NCBI GenBank assembly: GCA_022827195.1
Contig: JAJDTL010000021.1
Location: 62,001-126,000 of the forward strand
Length of the DNA: 64,000 nt
DNA from: Caldilineaceae bacterium
GTDB lineage: Bacteria; Chloroflexota; Anaerolineae; Caldilineales; Caldilineaceae
Direction of reading: 5' to 3'
Shown: piece by piece, positions 27,015 to 37,902 of the stretch
Layout: every line of letters starts with the position of its first letter
How positions within the stretch are numbered: the stretch's first letter is position 1
Translations under genes and position numbers: made by a program
Notes under the pieces: model-generated
What the model saw: the letters and a program-made list of their open reading frames with translations, nothing else
Told to the model about the DNA's origin: nothing
Database searches by the model: none

Positions 27015-28013
27015 ATGCCGCGACCAGTAACGTTATTCACAGGTCAGTGGGCCGATATGCCCTTCGAGACCATCTGTGAAAAGGCCAAGTCTTTCGGATA
27101 TGACGGTCTGGAGCTTGCCTGCTGGGGCGACCATTTCGAGGTGGACAAAGCCCTGGAAGACGACAGCTATGTGCAGGGACGATGGGACACGCTGAACAAG
27201 CATGGGTTGCAGTGCTTTGCTATCAGCAACCATCTGGTTGGGCAGGCGGTCAGCGACCGCATCGATGAGCGCCATGAGAGCATTCTGGCCCCGCGCATCT
27301 GGGGCGACGGCGGTGAAGACGGTGTGCGGGCGCGTGCGGCAGAGGAGATGAAGGACACGGCGCGGGCCGCGGCGAAGTTCGGTGTCAAGGTAGTGCCGGG
27401 TTTCACAGGTTCACCGATTTGGAACCTGGTCTATTCTTTTCCGCCGAATCCGCCTGATTTCCTGGAAAAGGGGCTGGCGCTTTTCGCTGAGCTCTGGACG
27501 CCGATACTGGATGTGTTCAGCGAGAACGGCGTCAAGTTTGGCCTGGAGGTCCACCCGACGGAGATCGCGTTTGACATCTACAGCGCCCAGAACGCGCTGG
27601 ACGCGCTCAACGGGCACGAGGCGTTCGGTTTCAACTACGACCCGAGCCACTTCGGCTATCAGGGCGTCGATTACGTTGAATTCATTCGCCGGTTTGCGGA
27701 CCGGATTTTCCACGTTCATATGAAGGACGTGGGCTGGTCGGACAGCGGCAAAGAGGCCGGTGTCTTCGGCGGTCATGCCGAATTCGGCGATCACCGGCGG
27801 TACTGGGATTTTCGCTCGGTAGGGCGAGGGCGCATCGACTTCGAGGCGGTCATCCGGGCGCTGAACGATATCGGCTATGCCGGGCCGCTCTCGATTGAGT
27901 GGGAGGACGCGGGCATGGACCGGGAGCACGGCGCGACCGAGTCGTGCGCGTACACGCGTAAGATCGATTTCCCGCCGTCAGAGATTGCGTTTGACGCGGC
28001 CTTTGCTGAGTAG
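27015..28013 (+). CDS. Sugar phosphate isomerase/epimerase family TIM barrel
   Basis: A 332-residue AP-endonuclease-2/xylose-isomerase-like TIM barrel. The ATG at 27015 follows GGGAGGAATTC, a near-perfect ribosome site. [31 protein letters not shown] (metal Glu), [15 protein letters not shown] (Asp/His metal ligands), [10 protein letters not shown] and SIEWEDAG (final Glu) are the family metal-site segments. Such enzymes isomerise or epimerise keto sugars or inositol derivatives and often sit beside Gfo/Idh/MocA dehydrogenases, as here (52-base gap). Confidence 0.88.
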   Translation: MPRPVTLFTGQWADMPFETICEKAKSFGYDGLELACWGDHFEVDKALEDDSYVQGRWDTLNKHGLQCFAISNHLVGQAVSDRIDERHESILAPRIWGDGGEDGVRARAAEEMKDTARAAAKFGVKVVPGFTGSPIWNLVYSFPPNPPDFLEKGLALFAELWTPILDVFSENGVKFGLEVHPTEIAFDIYSAQNALDALNGHEAFGFNYDPSHFGYQGVDYVEFIRRFADRIFHVHMKDVGWSDSGKEAGVFGGHAEFGDHRRYWDFRSVGRGRIDFEAVIRALNDIGYAGPLSIEWEDAGMDREHGATESCAYTRKIDFPPSEIAFDAAFAE

Positions 28014-28065
28014 AAACCACATACAGGAACATGCAAGAGATAAGAATTTGGAGAGGAACTGACTC

Positions 28066-29265
<1,200 letters not shown>

Positions 29266-29614
29266 AACCAGGTTCAAGTAAGTGATTTACAGGGCGGCGA
29301 GCGGGATATCCCCGGCCCGCAGGCCGCCCGCAAGCGCCCCCACTTCGAATTGCCACAATCCTCGCCGGGCGAACTACATGTACCGGTGAACTTGCCCGGC
29401 GAGAATGCATTGTGGCAAGCCCGCCTCTTCGTACCAGCAGCACGCAGGCTGCGCGTCAAAATCGACTTCACTTGTTCTCGCCCGCTGGGAGATATTTGGA
29501 AGGGAAACAGCGCGAATTGCAGTCCAGCAAGAGCTTTTCCAGCCTTGCCAGAGATGTAATCACTATGCACGCGACCGAGTGCGCAATGGACATACTACGG
29601 ACGGACTCCCGACC
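29266..29614. other. Intergenic region with a large hairpin
   Basis: About 350 bases between the oxidoreductase and the MLE-type gene. The middle holds the imperfect inverted repeat described at 29350-29418. The rest shows no gene; a frame open from 29405 continues into the next CDS, but its upstream part has no protein-like character. Confidence 0.5.
29350..29418. repeat. Long imperfect inverted repeat (hairpin)
   Basis: Outer arms TTGCCACAAT (29350-29359) and ATTGTGGCAA (29409-29418) pair perfectly, as do inner arms CTCGCCGGGC (29361-29370) and GCCCGGCGAG (29394-29403), separated by one unpaired base on the left and five on the right. The loop is 23 bases. There is no T tract on either side, so it is not an ordinary terminator. 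It may be a REP/MITE-like element or an RNA processing site. Confidence 0.7.
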
Positions 29615-30736
29615 ATGAAAATCGAACGAATCGAACTTCGCCGCATCCACATGCCCTATGTGCGCCCGTTTGAGACGAGCGGCTGGCGCCACGAAGGCAG
29701 CGACGCGGTGATCGTCCGAGTAGACGCAGAGGGAGCGACAGGCTGGGGCGAGTCTCCCGTCAGCGACGGTCCCTGGTACAACGAGGAGACGTTCCACACC
29801 GCCTTGATCATGCAACGCGAGTTCCTTGCTCCGATGCTGTTGGCAGCAGATATCGACCGGCCCGGGAACGTGAGCGGCGTCTTCAAGCGTGTGCGGGCCA
29901 ACCGGATGGCGAAAGCGGGGCTGGAGTTTGCGGTCTGGGACCTTTTTGGACGCGCGCAGGGCGTCTCGCTGTCATCGTTGCTGGGCGGGACGCGCGCGGA
30001 GGTTGCGGTAGGGGTTAGCGTACCGATCCACGCCAGCGTCGAAGCCCTGTTGGAGACGGTTGAAGGCTACCTGGCGGATGGCTACGGCCGGGTCAAGTTG
30101 AAGATTAAACCAGGCTGGGACATCGAGCCGACGCGGGCGGTGCGCGAACGCTGGCCGGACCTGTTGCTGCAGGTGGACGGCAACAGTATCTACCGCCTTG
30201 AGGACGCGGAGCATCTGCGGCAGCTGGATGCGTTCGACCTGTTGCTCAACGAACAGCCGCTCGACCACGACGATATATTCGATCACGCCAAGCTGGCGAG
30301 GCTGATCGAAACGCCTGTCTGCCTGGATGAGAGCATTGTTTCGCCGGATCATGCGCGTTGGGCGCTGGAGCTGGATGCGTGCGGCGTCATCAACATCAAA
30401 CCGTCGCGCATCGGCGGTCTGGCAGATGCCGTCTCGATCCACGATATGTGCCGCGATGCAGGGATTCCCGTATGGCACGGAGGGATGCTGGAGACGGGCA
30501 TTGGGCGGGCGATCAGCGTGGCGCTGGCAAGCCTGCCCAACTTCAGCCTGCCGGGAGACATCAGCGCAAACGACCGCTACTTTCAGAGGGATATCGTTAC
30601 GAATCCGTTCAGTTTGAACGAAGACAGCACCCTGACGGTCCCAGCCGGCCCGGGACATGGTGCGCAGGTGGACGAGGCATATCTTGACGAAGTGACGGTG
30701 GAGAAAGTCTGTCTGCGGCGAAACGGCAGTGGATAG
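29615..30736 (+). CDS. Enolase-superfamily OSBS / N-acylamino acid racemase-like enzyme
   Basis: A 373-residue muconate-lactonizing-subgroup enzyme. The barrel has the catalytic KxK in VKLKIKPGW (about residue 164), metal ligands Asp in LQVDGNS, Glu in LLNEQPL and Asp in VCLDESI, and the second Lys in INIKPSRIGG. GGMLETGIGRAIS near the C-terminus is typical of o-succinylbenzoate synthase and N-succinylamino acid racemase. No other menaquinone genes are nearby, so a racemase role in catabolism is as likely as MenC. I start at ATG 29615, where homology begins. Confidence 0.85.
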   Translation: MKIERIELRRIHMPYVRPFETSGWRHEGSDAVIVRVDAEGATGWGESPVSDGPWYNEETFHTALIMQREFLAPMLLAADIDRPGNVSGVFKRVRANRMAKAGLEFAVWDLFGRAQGVSLSSLLGGTRAEVAVGVSVPIHASVEALLETVEGYLADGYGRVKLKIKPGWDIEPTRAVRERWPDLLLQVDGNSIYRLEDAEHLRQLDAFDLLLNEQPLDHDDIFDHAKLARLIETPVCLDESIVSPDHARWALELDACGVINIKPSRIGGLADAVSIHDMCRDAGIPVWHGGMLETGIGRAISVALASLPNFSLPGDISANDRYFQRDIVTNPFSLNEDSTLTVPAGPGHGAQVDEAYLDEVTVEKVCLRRNGSG

Positions 30737-30802
30737 AGGATTGCGGCGCGATTTGCCGGCTTGATTCTGCTTCTGTGAAGCCGGCGGCCAGGGAGTGGCA
30801 CA

Positions 30803-31573
30803 ATGGCGAAGAAACGGGGCAGGCCTTCATTTATCGGCATCGACCTGGCCTGGAGTGAACGCAATCCAACCGGCGCGGCGGTAATCCGGGACGGGCGGCT
30901 GATCGCGCACACGGGTGTTCTTCGCAGGACTACTGAAATCGTCGATTTTGTCGGGGCCCATCTTTCGCGGCGCAACGGGTCGATCGTGGCGGTCGACGCG
31001 CCGCTGCGCGTGCCCAACGAGACGGGCAGCCGCGAGTGCGACCGCGCGCTGACGGCCGAATGGCGGCGATTCCACGCCGGAGCGTATCCGGCCAACCGCA
31101 AGTTGCTGGCCCGCGACGGCGTGGTGCGGGGGGAGGCGTTGACGGCGGCGCTGATGGAGCGCTTCAAGTTCATCGAGACCGATGTCATTCCGAGGCGGAC
31201 GAAGGCGCGGCTGGTGTGCGAGGTCTATCCCCATCCGGCGCTGGTAAGCCTGTTTGGGCTGGACAGCATTCTGCGGTACAAGCGCGGGCGGGGACGCAGT
31301 TACGAGGAACGCTGGCCGGAGTTTGAGCGTTATCGTTCGCTCTTGCGCGGCCTTCGGAAGGCCGATCCGCGGCTGCGGCGGACCCGTCGACTTCTCAAAG
31401 AGACTGAGGTCACCGGCATGCGCGGCTCGGCGCTGCAAGCGTACGAGGATACGCTCGATGCGGTGACGTGCGCCTACGTCGCGTCCTACCTGTGGCGGCA
31501 CGGGCCGGGTGCGGTCAAGCGCTATGGTTCCTTGGACGAAGGGCACATCCTGGTGCCGCTATCGAAGAGTTGA
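30803..31573 (+). CDS. DUF429 family protein (predicted RNase H-like nuclease fold)
   Basis: A 256-residue DUF429 (PF04250) protein. FIGIDLAWSERNPTGAAV and IVAVDAPLRVPNETGSREC carry the conserved Asp residues of the RNase H-like fold, followed by YPHPALVSLFG and the C-terminal YEDTLDAVTCAYVASYLW, where Asp completes the acidic set. Biochemical function is not established for the family. A GCCGGCTT/AAGCCGGC hairpin (30755-30785) lies just upstream, between it and the preceding gene. Confidence 0.85.
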   Translation: MAKKRGRPSFIGIDLAWSERNPTGAAVIRDGRLIAHTGVLRRTTEIVDFVGAHLSRRNGSIVAVDAPLRVPNETGSRECDRALTAEWRRFHAGAYPANRKLLARDGVVRGEALTAALMERFKFIETDVIPRRTKARLVCEVYPHPALVSLFGLDSILRYKRGRGRSYEERWPEFERYRSLLRGLRKADPRLRRTRRLLKETEVTGMRGSALQAYEDTLDAVTCAYVASYLWRHGPGAVKRYGSLDEGHILVPLSKS

Positions 31574-31667
31574 ACGCAACGCAACCGAGATGCCGTTCAC
31601 GTCTCCAAGCCCACACTGAGCCGTCACCCAAAGAGCAACAGACACTCTGTTTCGGCCGGGCCAGGAT

Positions 31668-33377
31668 TCAGCGCTGGCCGCGACCCTTGCGGCGCGTCTG
31701 GGACTGAATTCGCGCCCAGGTGTCGCGCAGCGTGATGGTGCGGTTGAAGACAAGGCGGTCGGCGGCGCTGTCGGGGTCGAGGCAAAAGTAGCCTTTGCGC
31801 TCGAACTGCACCGTCTGGCCGATCGCGAGCTCGCGCACGCTCGGTTCAAGCCGGGCACCGTCCAGTGTCGACAGTGAGTCGGGGGAGAGGCTGGCCATGA
31901 AGTCCTGGCCGTCGGGCACGTCGTAGGGGTCTTCGACGTTGAAGAGGCGGTCGTAGAGACGAACTTCGGCCGGCACGGCATGGTCGGCGCTGACCCAGTG
32001 GATGGTGCCGCGCACTTTGCGCCCATCAGGCGCGTAGCCGCCCTTGGTGTCCGGATCGTAAGTGCAGTGCAGCGCGACTACGTCCCCTTGTTCGTTTCTA
32101 ATGACCTCCTCGCAGCGGATAAAGTAGCCCCATCTGAGACGTACTTCGCGGCCCGGTGCGAGGCGGAAGAACTTGCGCGGCGGGTCCTCCATGAAATCAT
32201 CCCGCTCGATCAACAGATTGCGGCTGAAGGGGACCGTGCGGCTGCCAGCGTCTTCGTCCTCCGGGTTGTTGACCGCCTCGACCCATTCGGTCTCGCCTTC
32301 GGGGTAGTTGGTAATCACGACCGGCAGTGGGTCGAGGACGCCCATCACGCGCATCGCCGTACGGTTCAGCTCCTGGCGAATAAAATGTTCAAGCAGCTCG
32401 ACTTCGACGGTGCTGTTGGTGCGGGCGATGCCGACGTGCTCACACAGGTCGCGCAGCGCTTTGGCCGGTACGCCACGCCTGCGCTGACCTGCCAGCGTGG
32501 GCATGCGCGGGTCGTCCCAGCCGGTGACGCGGCCTTCTTCCACCAGGCGCATGAGGCGTCGTTTGCTCGTGACCGTGTAGGTGAATTCCAGCTTGGCGAA
32601 CTCGATCTGCCGCGGATGGTAGACGCCGAGCGCGTCCAGGTACCAGTCGTAGAGCGGGCGATGGTTCAGGTATTCAAGCGAGCAGAGCGAATGGGTGACG
32701 CCCTCAATAGAATCGGACTGGCCGTGGGCCCAGTCGTACATGGGGTAGATGCACCAATCATCGCCTGTTCGTTGATGGGGCGCGTGGCGAATGCGGTACA
32801 TGACCGGATCGCGCAGGTTGACATTGGGCGAGCTCATGTCGATCTTGGCGCGCAGGACCTTTGCGCCGTCGGGAAACTCACCTGCTCTCATCCGTTTGAA
32901 CAGGTCGAGATTCTCTTCAACGGAGCGGTCGCGGTAGGGGCTGTCCTTGCCGGGTTCGGTGAGTGTGCCGCGGTGGGCGCGAATCTCCTCCTGGCTGAGA
33001 TCGTCCACGTAAGCGTGACCCGACTCAATCAGCTGCAGCGCCCATTCGTAAAGCTGGGGAAAGTAGTCCGAGGCGAAGAGGACGCTGGCCGGTTCGTAGC
33101 CGAGCCAGCGGATGTCGGCAATCTGGGCGTCGACGAACTCCTGCTCCTCTTTAAGCGGGTTGGTGTCGTCGAAGCGCAGGTTGCAGAGGCCGCCGAACTC
33201 TGCTGCCACCTCGAAGTTCAGGCCAATCGCCTTGGGATGACCGATGTGCAGATAGCCGTTCGGCTCCGGGGGAAAGCGGGTCTGGAATCTTCCGTCAAAG
33301 CGGCCGTTGCTCAGATCTTCGGCGATCGCTTCGCGAATGAAATCGCGCGCCGTCGTCGCAGTGTCGGAATTGCTCAT
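31668..33377 (-). CDS. glnS: Glutaminyl-tRNA synthetase
   Basis: A 569-residue class I synthetase. [20 protein letters not shown] is the HIGH region; [30 protein letters not shown] and the KMSKS-like [14 protein letters not shown] follow; the two C-terminal beta-barrel anticodon domains are complete. GlnRS in bacteria is a minority trait thought to descend from a eukaryotic-type GluRS; genomes with it may or may not keep GatCAB. It has its own promoter (33472-33500). Confidence 0.95.
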   Translation of the reverse strand: MSNSDTATTARDFIREAIAEDLSNGRFDGRFQTRFPPEPNGYLHIGHPKAIGLNFEVAAEFGGLCNLRFDDTNPLKEEQEFVDAQIADIRWLGYEPASVLFASDYFPQLYEWALQLIESGHAYVDDLSQEEIRAHRGTLTEPGKDSPYRDRSVEENLDLFKRMRAGEFPDGAKVLRAKIDMSSPNVNLRDPVMYRIRHAPHQRTGDDWCIYPMYDWAHGQSDSIEGVTHSLCSLEYLNHRPLYDWYLDALGVYHPRQIEFAKLEFTYTVTSKRRLMRLVEEGRVTGWDDPRMPTLAGQRRRGVPAKALRDLCEHVGIARTNSTVEVELLEHFIRQELNRTAMRVMGVLDPLPVVITNYPEGETEWVEAVNNPEDEDAGSRTVPFSRNLLIERDDFMEDPPRKFFRLAPGREVRLRWGYFIRCEEVIRNEQGDVVALHCTYDPDTKGGYAPDGRKVRGTIHWVSADHAVPAEVRLYDRLFNVEDPYDVPDGQDFMASLSPDSLSTLDGARLEPSVRELAIGQTVQFERKGYFCLDPDSAADRLVFNRTITLRDTWARIQSQTRRKGRGQR

Positions 33378-33471
33378 CGGATCTCCCTGGAATCGCGGGG
33401 TTTCGCCGACAACACCTGGTCCTGTGCCACGAGTCCATCCTCGGTCTAACTGCGCAGTTTACAACGTAACC

Positions 33472-33500
33472 AATATACAATTCTTCAGCGCGCCCGGCAA
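33472..33500 (-). promoter_or_regulatory. Sigma70-type promoter of glnS
   Basis: On the minus strand TTGCCG (33500-33495), 17 bases, TATATT (33477-33472), about 95 bases before the glnS ATG at 33377. Confidence 0.6.
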
Positions 33501-33568
33501 GAAAACGCACAGGTCAGGTTAAGCGCCGGAGAGTGGCGCGGGCTGTCAGCAGGTTGCCGCCCGCACGA

Positions 33569-34414
33569 TCAGACGCCGCTGGTTGCGGAGAAACCGCCGT
33601 CGACGGGCACGACGATGCCGGTGACGAAACGTGATGCGTCGCTGGCAAGCCAGAGCGCGACGCCGACCATTTCATCCGGCGCGCCAAAGCGTCCGAGCGG
33701 GGTATGATCGACGATCTGTTGACCGCGCTCGGTCAAGGGATGGACTCCCTCGGCGTCGGGTGCGGCGTCTAGATCAAGCAAGAGGGCGCGGTTCTGCTCG
33801 CCGATGAAGAAGCCGGGCGCGATGGCGTTGACGCGCAGGCCGGGGCCGTGTTTCTCGGACAGATCGACGGCCAGCCAGCGGGTGAGGTTGTCGACGGCCG
33901 CCTTGGCCGCGGAGTAGCCCATGACGCGTGTGAGCACCTTCTGCGCGGCCATCGAGGAGATGTTGATGATCGATCCGCTGCCCTGTCGGGTCATCGGCTC
34001 GCCGAAAACCTGGATGGGCAGTACGGTGCCGGTGAAGTTGAGGCCGACAACGCCCTCAAGCGCATCGCGCGGCACGTTGAAGAAGGTGAGATCACCGAAA
34101 ACGGTGGCATCAGGGCGGTTCCCGCCGGCGCAATTGACCAGTACGTCGACTCGTCCCCAGTTGTCGAGCAACGACCGCCGCGCCGCGTGCAGGCTCTCTT
34201 CGTCGAGGACATCGGCCGGCAGGGGCATTGCGACGTGCCCAGCGGCGTTGATTTCACGCGCGACTTCCTGCGCTTTCAGCTCTCGGCGGCCCAGAACGGC
34301 GACGCGTGCGCCCGCTGCGGCCAGCCCGCGGGCCATGGCCCCGCCGAGTACGCCCGTGCCGCCCGTGACGACTGCGACCTTCCCCTCAAGCGAAAACTGC
34401 TCCCAGACGCTCAT
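33569..34414 (-). CDS. SDR oxidoreductase, probable D-mannonate oxidoreductase
   Basis: A 281-residue classical short-chain dehydrogenase starting at ATG 34414 (AGGAG seven bases upstream). Motifs: VTGGTGVLGGAMARGLA, NCAGGN, NISSMAAQ with Ser, YSAAKAAVDN (Tyr/Lys catalytic pair) and the C-terminal VTGIVVPVDGGFSA. The sequence resembles SDR-type fructuronate/mannonate oxidoreductases, and it is divergent from uxaC, so reduction of D-fructuronate to D-mannonate is the likely reaction. A 2-keto-3-deoxygluconate dehydrogenase is the alternative. Confidence 0.85.
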   Translation of the reverse strand: MSVWEQFSLEGKVAVVTGGTGVLGGAMARGLAAAGARVAVLGRRELKAQEVAREINAAGHVAMPLPADVLDEESLHAARRSLLDNWGRVDVLVNCAGGNRPDATVFGDLTFFNVPRDALEGVVGLNFTGTVLPIQVFGEPMTRQGSGSIINISSMAAQKVLTRVMGYSAAKAAVDNLTRWLAVDLSEKHGPGLRVNAIAPGFFIGEQNRALLLDLDAAPDAEGVHPLTERGQQIVDHTPLGRFGAPDEMVGVALWLASDASRFVTGIVVPVDGGFSATSGV

Positions 34415-34564
34415 TGCCTGCTCCTGCATGCGTGAAAATCGGCTAAGACAGCCTTCCTATTCGATCTCGTCTCGCCGCTTGCGGTTGAATTGGACTATAA
34501 TCGGCAATCACTGTTGCTAGCGTAATTGAATCACAGTTCAGGGCTGGAACGAAAGGATATCTAC

Positions 34565-36007
34565 GTGAAATCTTCTCTTCGACAGCACATGCCGGAGCGG
34601 GCGGAGCGGTATTTCAGCGGCAGCGACGCGCAGCGTTCGGCGGCGCGTACCCTATTCGAGAGTGTTGCGGACCTGCCGTTGATCTGCCCGCACGGACACG
34701 TAGACCCGCTGCTGTTCGCCGATGCATCCTATCATTTCGGCTCGCCTGCGGAGTTGCTCCTGATCCCCGATCATTATGTCTTCAGGATGCTCTACTCGCA
34801 AGGCGTTTCCCTGGAGGCGCAGGGTGTGGCGGTTCAGGAGGGTGAGGATGGGAGCGAGGTCGAAAGCGATCATCGTCGGATCTGGCAGACCTTCGCCGAG
34901 AACTATCACCTGTTCCAGGGTACGCCGACCGGCCTGTGGTTGAACGACGAGTTTCGCGATCTTTTCGGCATCGACGAGAAGCTGACACCCGCGAATGCGC
35001 AGGCTTTCTATGACACGATCGCTGAACAGCTGGCCGCGCCCGATTTCACGCCGCGCCGGCTATACGAACAGTTCAACGTGGAGGCGCTGACGACAACGGA
35101 CGCGGCCACCGATTCGCTCGAACATCATCGAGCGATACGGGATTCAGCCTGGCCCGGGCGCATCTACCCGACGTTTCGCCCGGACAAAGTGGTAAACGGG
35201 ATCGATCAGCCGGAATGGCAGGAGCAGATCGCGCTGCTGCGGGAAGCTGCGGGAATCGACATTGGCGACTACGCATCCTACATCCGTGCGCTGGAGGTGC
35301 GGCGCGTCTTTTTCAAGGAGATGGGTGCGACGGCTACCGACCATGCGGCGGAGTCGCCGTATACGGAACTCCTCTCCGACAGCGAGGCGGAGACAGTTTT
35401 CCGGCGCGGGCTGAACGGCGAGGCCAGCGAAGCCGACGCGCGGCGTTTCACCGGGCACATGCTGGTCGAGATGGCGCGCATGAGCAGCGAAGACGGCCTG
35501 GTAATGCAGTTGCACCCCGGCTCGGTCCGTAACCACAATGCGGTGCTTTACCGGCGATTCGGCGCGGACATGGGCGCGGACATTCCCCACGCGCTCGATT
35601 TCACCCGCAACCTGAAGCCGCTGCTGGACCGGTTCGGCTCCCATCCTTCGCTGCGTCTGATCCTGTTCACGCTGGACGAAGCGACGAGCGCGCGCGAACT
35701 GGCGCCGCTGGCAGGCCATTACCCGATTCTACGCATCGGCCCGCCGTGGTGGTTTTACGACAGCATCAACGGAATGCGGAGCTTCTTTGCCCAGGTGATG
35801 GAGACGGCCGGCATCTACAACACGGTTGGCTTCAATGACGACACGCGGGCGTTCGCCTCGATCCCGACGCGGCATGAGCTGTGGCGGCGCGTCGCCTGCG
35901 ACTGGCTTGCCGGGCTGCTGGTCGAGGGGATCATCGACGATGAAGATGCGCTTCAGATGGCGCACGCGCTCGCGTATGGGCTGGCGAAAGAGGCATATCG
36001 ACTCTAA
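34565..36007 (+). CDS. uxaC: Uronate isomerase (glucuronate/galacturonate isomerase)
   Basis: A 480-residue amidohydrolase-fold enzyme that isomerises D-glucuronate to fructuronate. CPHGHVDPLLFAD carries the HxH metal site, and HPGSVRNHNAVLYRRFGADMGADIPHALDFTRNL, RIGPPWWFYDSINGMR and GFNDDTRAFASIPTRHELWRRV are hallmark UxaC segments. I start at the GTG at 34565 with AAAGGAT upstream; the longer reading from a TTG has no ribosome site. A TATAAT hexamer at 34496-34501 may be its -10 box, though no good -35 is seen. It lies divergent from the SDR and convergent with an acid-sugar dehydratase. Confidence 0.93.
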   Translation: MKSSLRQHMPERAERYFSGSDAQRSAARTLFESVADLPLICPHGHVDPLLFADASYHFGSPAELLLIPDHYVFRMLYSQGVSLEAQGVAVQEGEDGSEVESDHRRIWQTFAENYHLFQGTPTGLWLNDEFRDLFGIDEKLTPANAQAFYDTIAEQLAAPDFTPRRLYEQFNVEALTTTDAATDSLEHHRAIRDSAWPGRIYPTFRPDKVVNGIDQPEWQEQIALLREAAGIDIGDYASYIRALEVRRVFFKEMGATATDHAAESPYTELLSDSEAETVFRRGLNGEASEADARRFTGHMLVEMARMSSEDGLVMQLHPGSVRNHNAVLYRRFGADMGADIPHALDFTRNLKPLLDRFGSHPSLRLILFTLDEATSARELAPLAGHYPILRIGPPWWFYDSINGMRSFFAQVMETAGIYNTVGFNDDTRAFASIPTRHELWRRVACDWLAGLLVEGIIDDEDALQMAHALAYGLAKEAYRL

Positions 36008-36093
36008 GCAGAGGCAGATGGCGCGACCTCGCCGGCTTCTGGCCCGGAACTGGCCCGCGGAAAGCAGAAATACTGCGTAGGCTGCCGTTCGGT

Positions 36094-37257
36094 TCAGTCC
36101 ACTTCAGCAGAGCGGCGATGCCAATCTTCGGCAAAGAGATTGAAGTGGACGCGGCGGCGTGGGTTGGCCGCGACGACATCTTCGTCGAGGGTCACGCCCA
36201 GGCCGGGGCCGGTGGGCAAGGCAAAGTAGCCGTCTTCGATCTCGGGATTGCCGGGGGCGGCCTCCTTGACGTAGGCTTCGGCAAAGTCGTTGAAGTGCTC
36301 CTGGATCTTAAAGTTGGGCGTACAGGCTGCGAGATGGAGCGCGGCAGCGGTTGAGATGGGGCCGCCCACGTTGTGGGGGGCGATGAGAACGTAGTAGGCC
36401 TCGGCCCAGGCGGCCAGTTTCTTGGTGTTGAGAATGCCGCCGAAGTGGGTGATGTCGGGCTGGATGATGTCACAGGCCTGCAGCTCGAAGAGCTCGCGGT
36501 ATTCATACATGGTGTGCAGCCGCTCGCCGGTGGCGACGGGGATACCGAGCGGAGCGATGGCGTCCGCTGCTTTTTTCTGCGCGGCCAGGTTTTCGGGCGG
36601 AACCGACTCTTCAAGCCAGGAGGGCTTGAAACGGTCGAGTTCGCGGGCGAACTCGACCGCAGTGACGGGGTTGAAGCGGCCGTGCATTTCGATCAGGATT
36701 TCGACGTCGGGGCCGACCGCGTCGCGCACCGCCTCCACCAGGCCGATTACATAGTTCTTTTCGGCCCGCTCCATCTCGTAAAAACCTGCGCCGAAAGGAT
36801 CGAATTTCAGAGCCTTGTAGCCCTTGGCCAGCACGCGTTTGGCCGCGGCGTGAAACTCTTCGGCGGTCCGTTCGCCTGTATACCAGCCGTTGGCGTAGCC
36901 CTTGATATTGTCGCGCACTGCGCCGCCAAGCAGCCGGTAGACGGGCTGGTTGAGGGCTTTGCCGATGATGTCCCAGCAGGCGACCTCGACGAGCGCGATG
37001 ACCGTCATGATGATTTCGCCGGCGCGGCCGAAGTCCTCGCGAAACATGCGGGCGACGAGACGCTCGACGTTGAAGGGGTCCTCGCCGATGACATAGCGCG
37101 GCGCGGCTTCGCTCAGATAGCCGAGGACGCCGTCGGTGCGATTGAGCGCGCGGCATTCGCCCACGCCGACAAGCCCGTCATCGGTCTCGACTTTGACGAT
37201 GGTGAGGTTTCGCCACTCGGTTCCGAGCACCATCGGCGTAACTTTGCTGATTCTCAT
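36094..37257 (-). CDS. Enolase-superfamily acid-sugar dehydratase (MR subgroup)
   Basis: A 387-residue mandelate racemase subgroup protein starting at ATG 37257, behind GAGGA. The N-terminal capping domain precedes a barrel with KALKFDPFG (Lys region), EILIEMHGRFNP (metal Glu and His), WLEESVPPEN (Glu) and GERLHTMYEYRELFE; IQPDITHFGGI and IAPHNVGGPIS (His) complete the site. The pattern fits D-galactonate or D-mannonate dehydratases. Next to uxaC and the mannonate oxidoreductase, mannonate dehydration to 2-keto-3-deoxygluconate is the best guess, filling the slot usually taken by UxuA. Confidence 0.85.
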   Translation of the reverse strand: MRISKVTPMVLGTEWRNLTIVKVETDDGLVGVGECRALNRTDGVLGYLSEAAPRYVIGEDPFNVERLVARMFREDFGRAGEIIMTVIALVEVACWDIIGKALNQPVYRLLGGAVRDNIKGYANGWYTGERTAEEFHAAAKRVLAKGYKALKFDPFGAGFYEMERAEKNYVIGLVEAVRDAVGPDVEILIEMHGRFNPVTAVEFARELDRFKPSWLEESVPPENLAAQKKAADAIAPLGIPVATGERLHTMYEYRELFELQACDIIQPDITHFGGILNTKKLAAWAEAYYVLIAPHNVGGPISTAAALHLAACTPNFKIQEHFNDFAEAYVKEAAPGNPEIEDGYFALPTGPGLGVTLDEDVVAANPRRRVHFNLFAEDWHRRSAEVD

Positions 37258-37416
37258 TGAGATCCTCGCGTGTGGGAAGGGGTCGGCTCCTGCTACCGTG
37301 ACACTGTATCGCAATGGAGGGAAACGCGCCACATTTTGGGGTGAAACGGAGACGGTATGGCTTCGATTGGTCGGGGGGCCCAAGGGAGGCAAGCGCGGCC
37401 AAACTCGCTTCCAGAA

Positions 37417-37445
37417 TTGGTAAACTGACGTCCTTCTGCTAGAAT
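37417..37445 (+). promoter_or_regulatory. Sigma70-type promoter of rpsT
   Basis: TTGGTA (37417-37422), 17 bases, TAGAAT (37440-37445), about 70 bases before the rpsT ATG at 37515. The interval from the dehydratase start (37257) contains no gene. Confidence 0.6.
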
Positions 37446-37514
37446 GGCTTCATCAATCCATATTGGCCGGAGTTTCCAGAGAGGGCGGCGGCATGGCGCC
37501 GCATGGAGAAGCAG

Positions 37515-37781
37515 ATGCCGAACATCAGATCAGCCGCCAAGCGTGCGCGCCAGGATGAGCACAGGCGGGAGCGGAACCGGCGATACCGCAGCGCAGCGCG
37601 CACTGCTGTCAAAAGAGCGCGCACCTTGATTGAAGAGTCGGATCCGGGCGCGGGGGAGGCCGTGCGAACGGCCGCTGTCGCGCTTGACCGCGCCGCGCAG
37701 CGCGGCGCCATCCACGCCAACAACGCGGCCAGGCGCAAGAGCAGGCTGATGCTCCAGTACAGCAAGGCAGTCGCGGCATAG
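37515..37781 (+). CDS. rpsT: 30S ribosomal protein S20
   Basis: An 88-residue basic helical protein starting MPNIRSAAKRARQDEHRRER after GGAGAAGCAG. The C-terminal KGAIHANNAARRKSRL-like segment (RGAIHANNAARRKSRLM) is diagnostic of S20. It stands alone with its own promoter and a downstream terminator, the usual monocistronic arrangement. Confidence 0.95.
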   Translation: MPNIRSAAKRARQDEHRRERNRRYRSAARTAVKRARTLIEESDPGAGEAVRTAAVALDRAAQRGAIHANNAARRKSRLMLQYSKAVAA

Positions 37782-37851
37782 CGGACTGCTGGAAACAGAT
37801 TGGAGTGGCTGGCGGGGCCGCGCGGCGTTGACTTCGAGGAGATCGCATACG

Positions 37852-37884
37852 AAAGCCGTCCGAAGGAATTTCGGGCGGCTTTTG
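37852..37884 (+). terminator. Bidirectional terminator between rpsT and nth
   Basis: A 13-base-pair stem (AAAGCCGTCCGAA / TTCGGGCGGCTTT, one G-U) with a 5-base loop, flanked by A on the left and T on the right. It separates the convergent rpsT and nth genes and could stop transcription in either direction. Confidence 0.65.
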
Positions 37885-37902
37885 CACGTCTGCGGGCCTT
37901 GA

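Noticed and set aside
29350-29418. Integron attC site
   Set aside because: The arms lack the GTTRRRY and RYYYAAC boxes, and no integrase or cassette is near.
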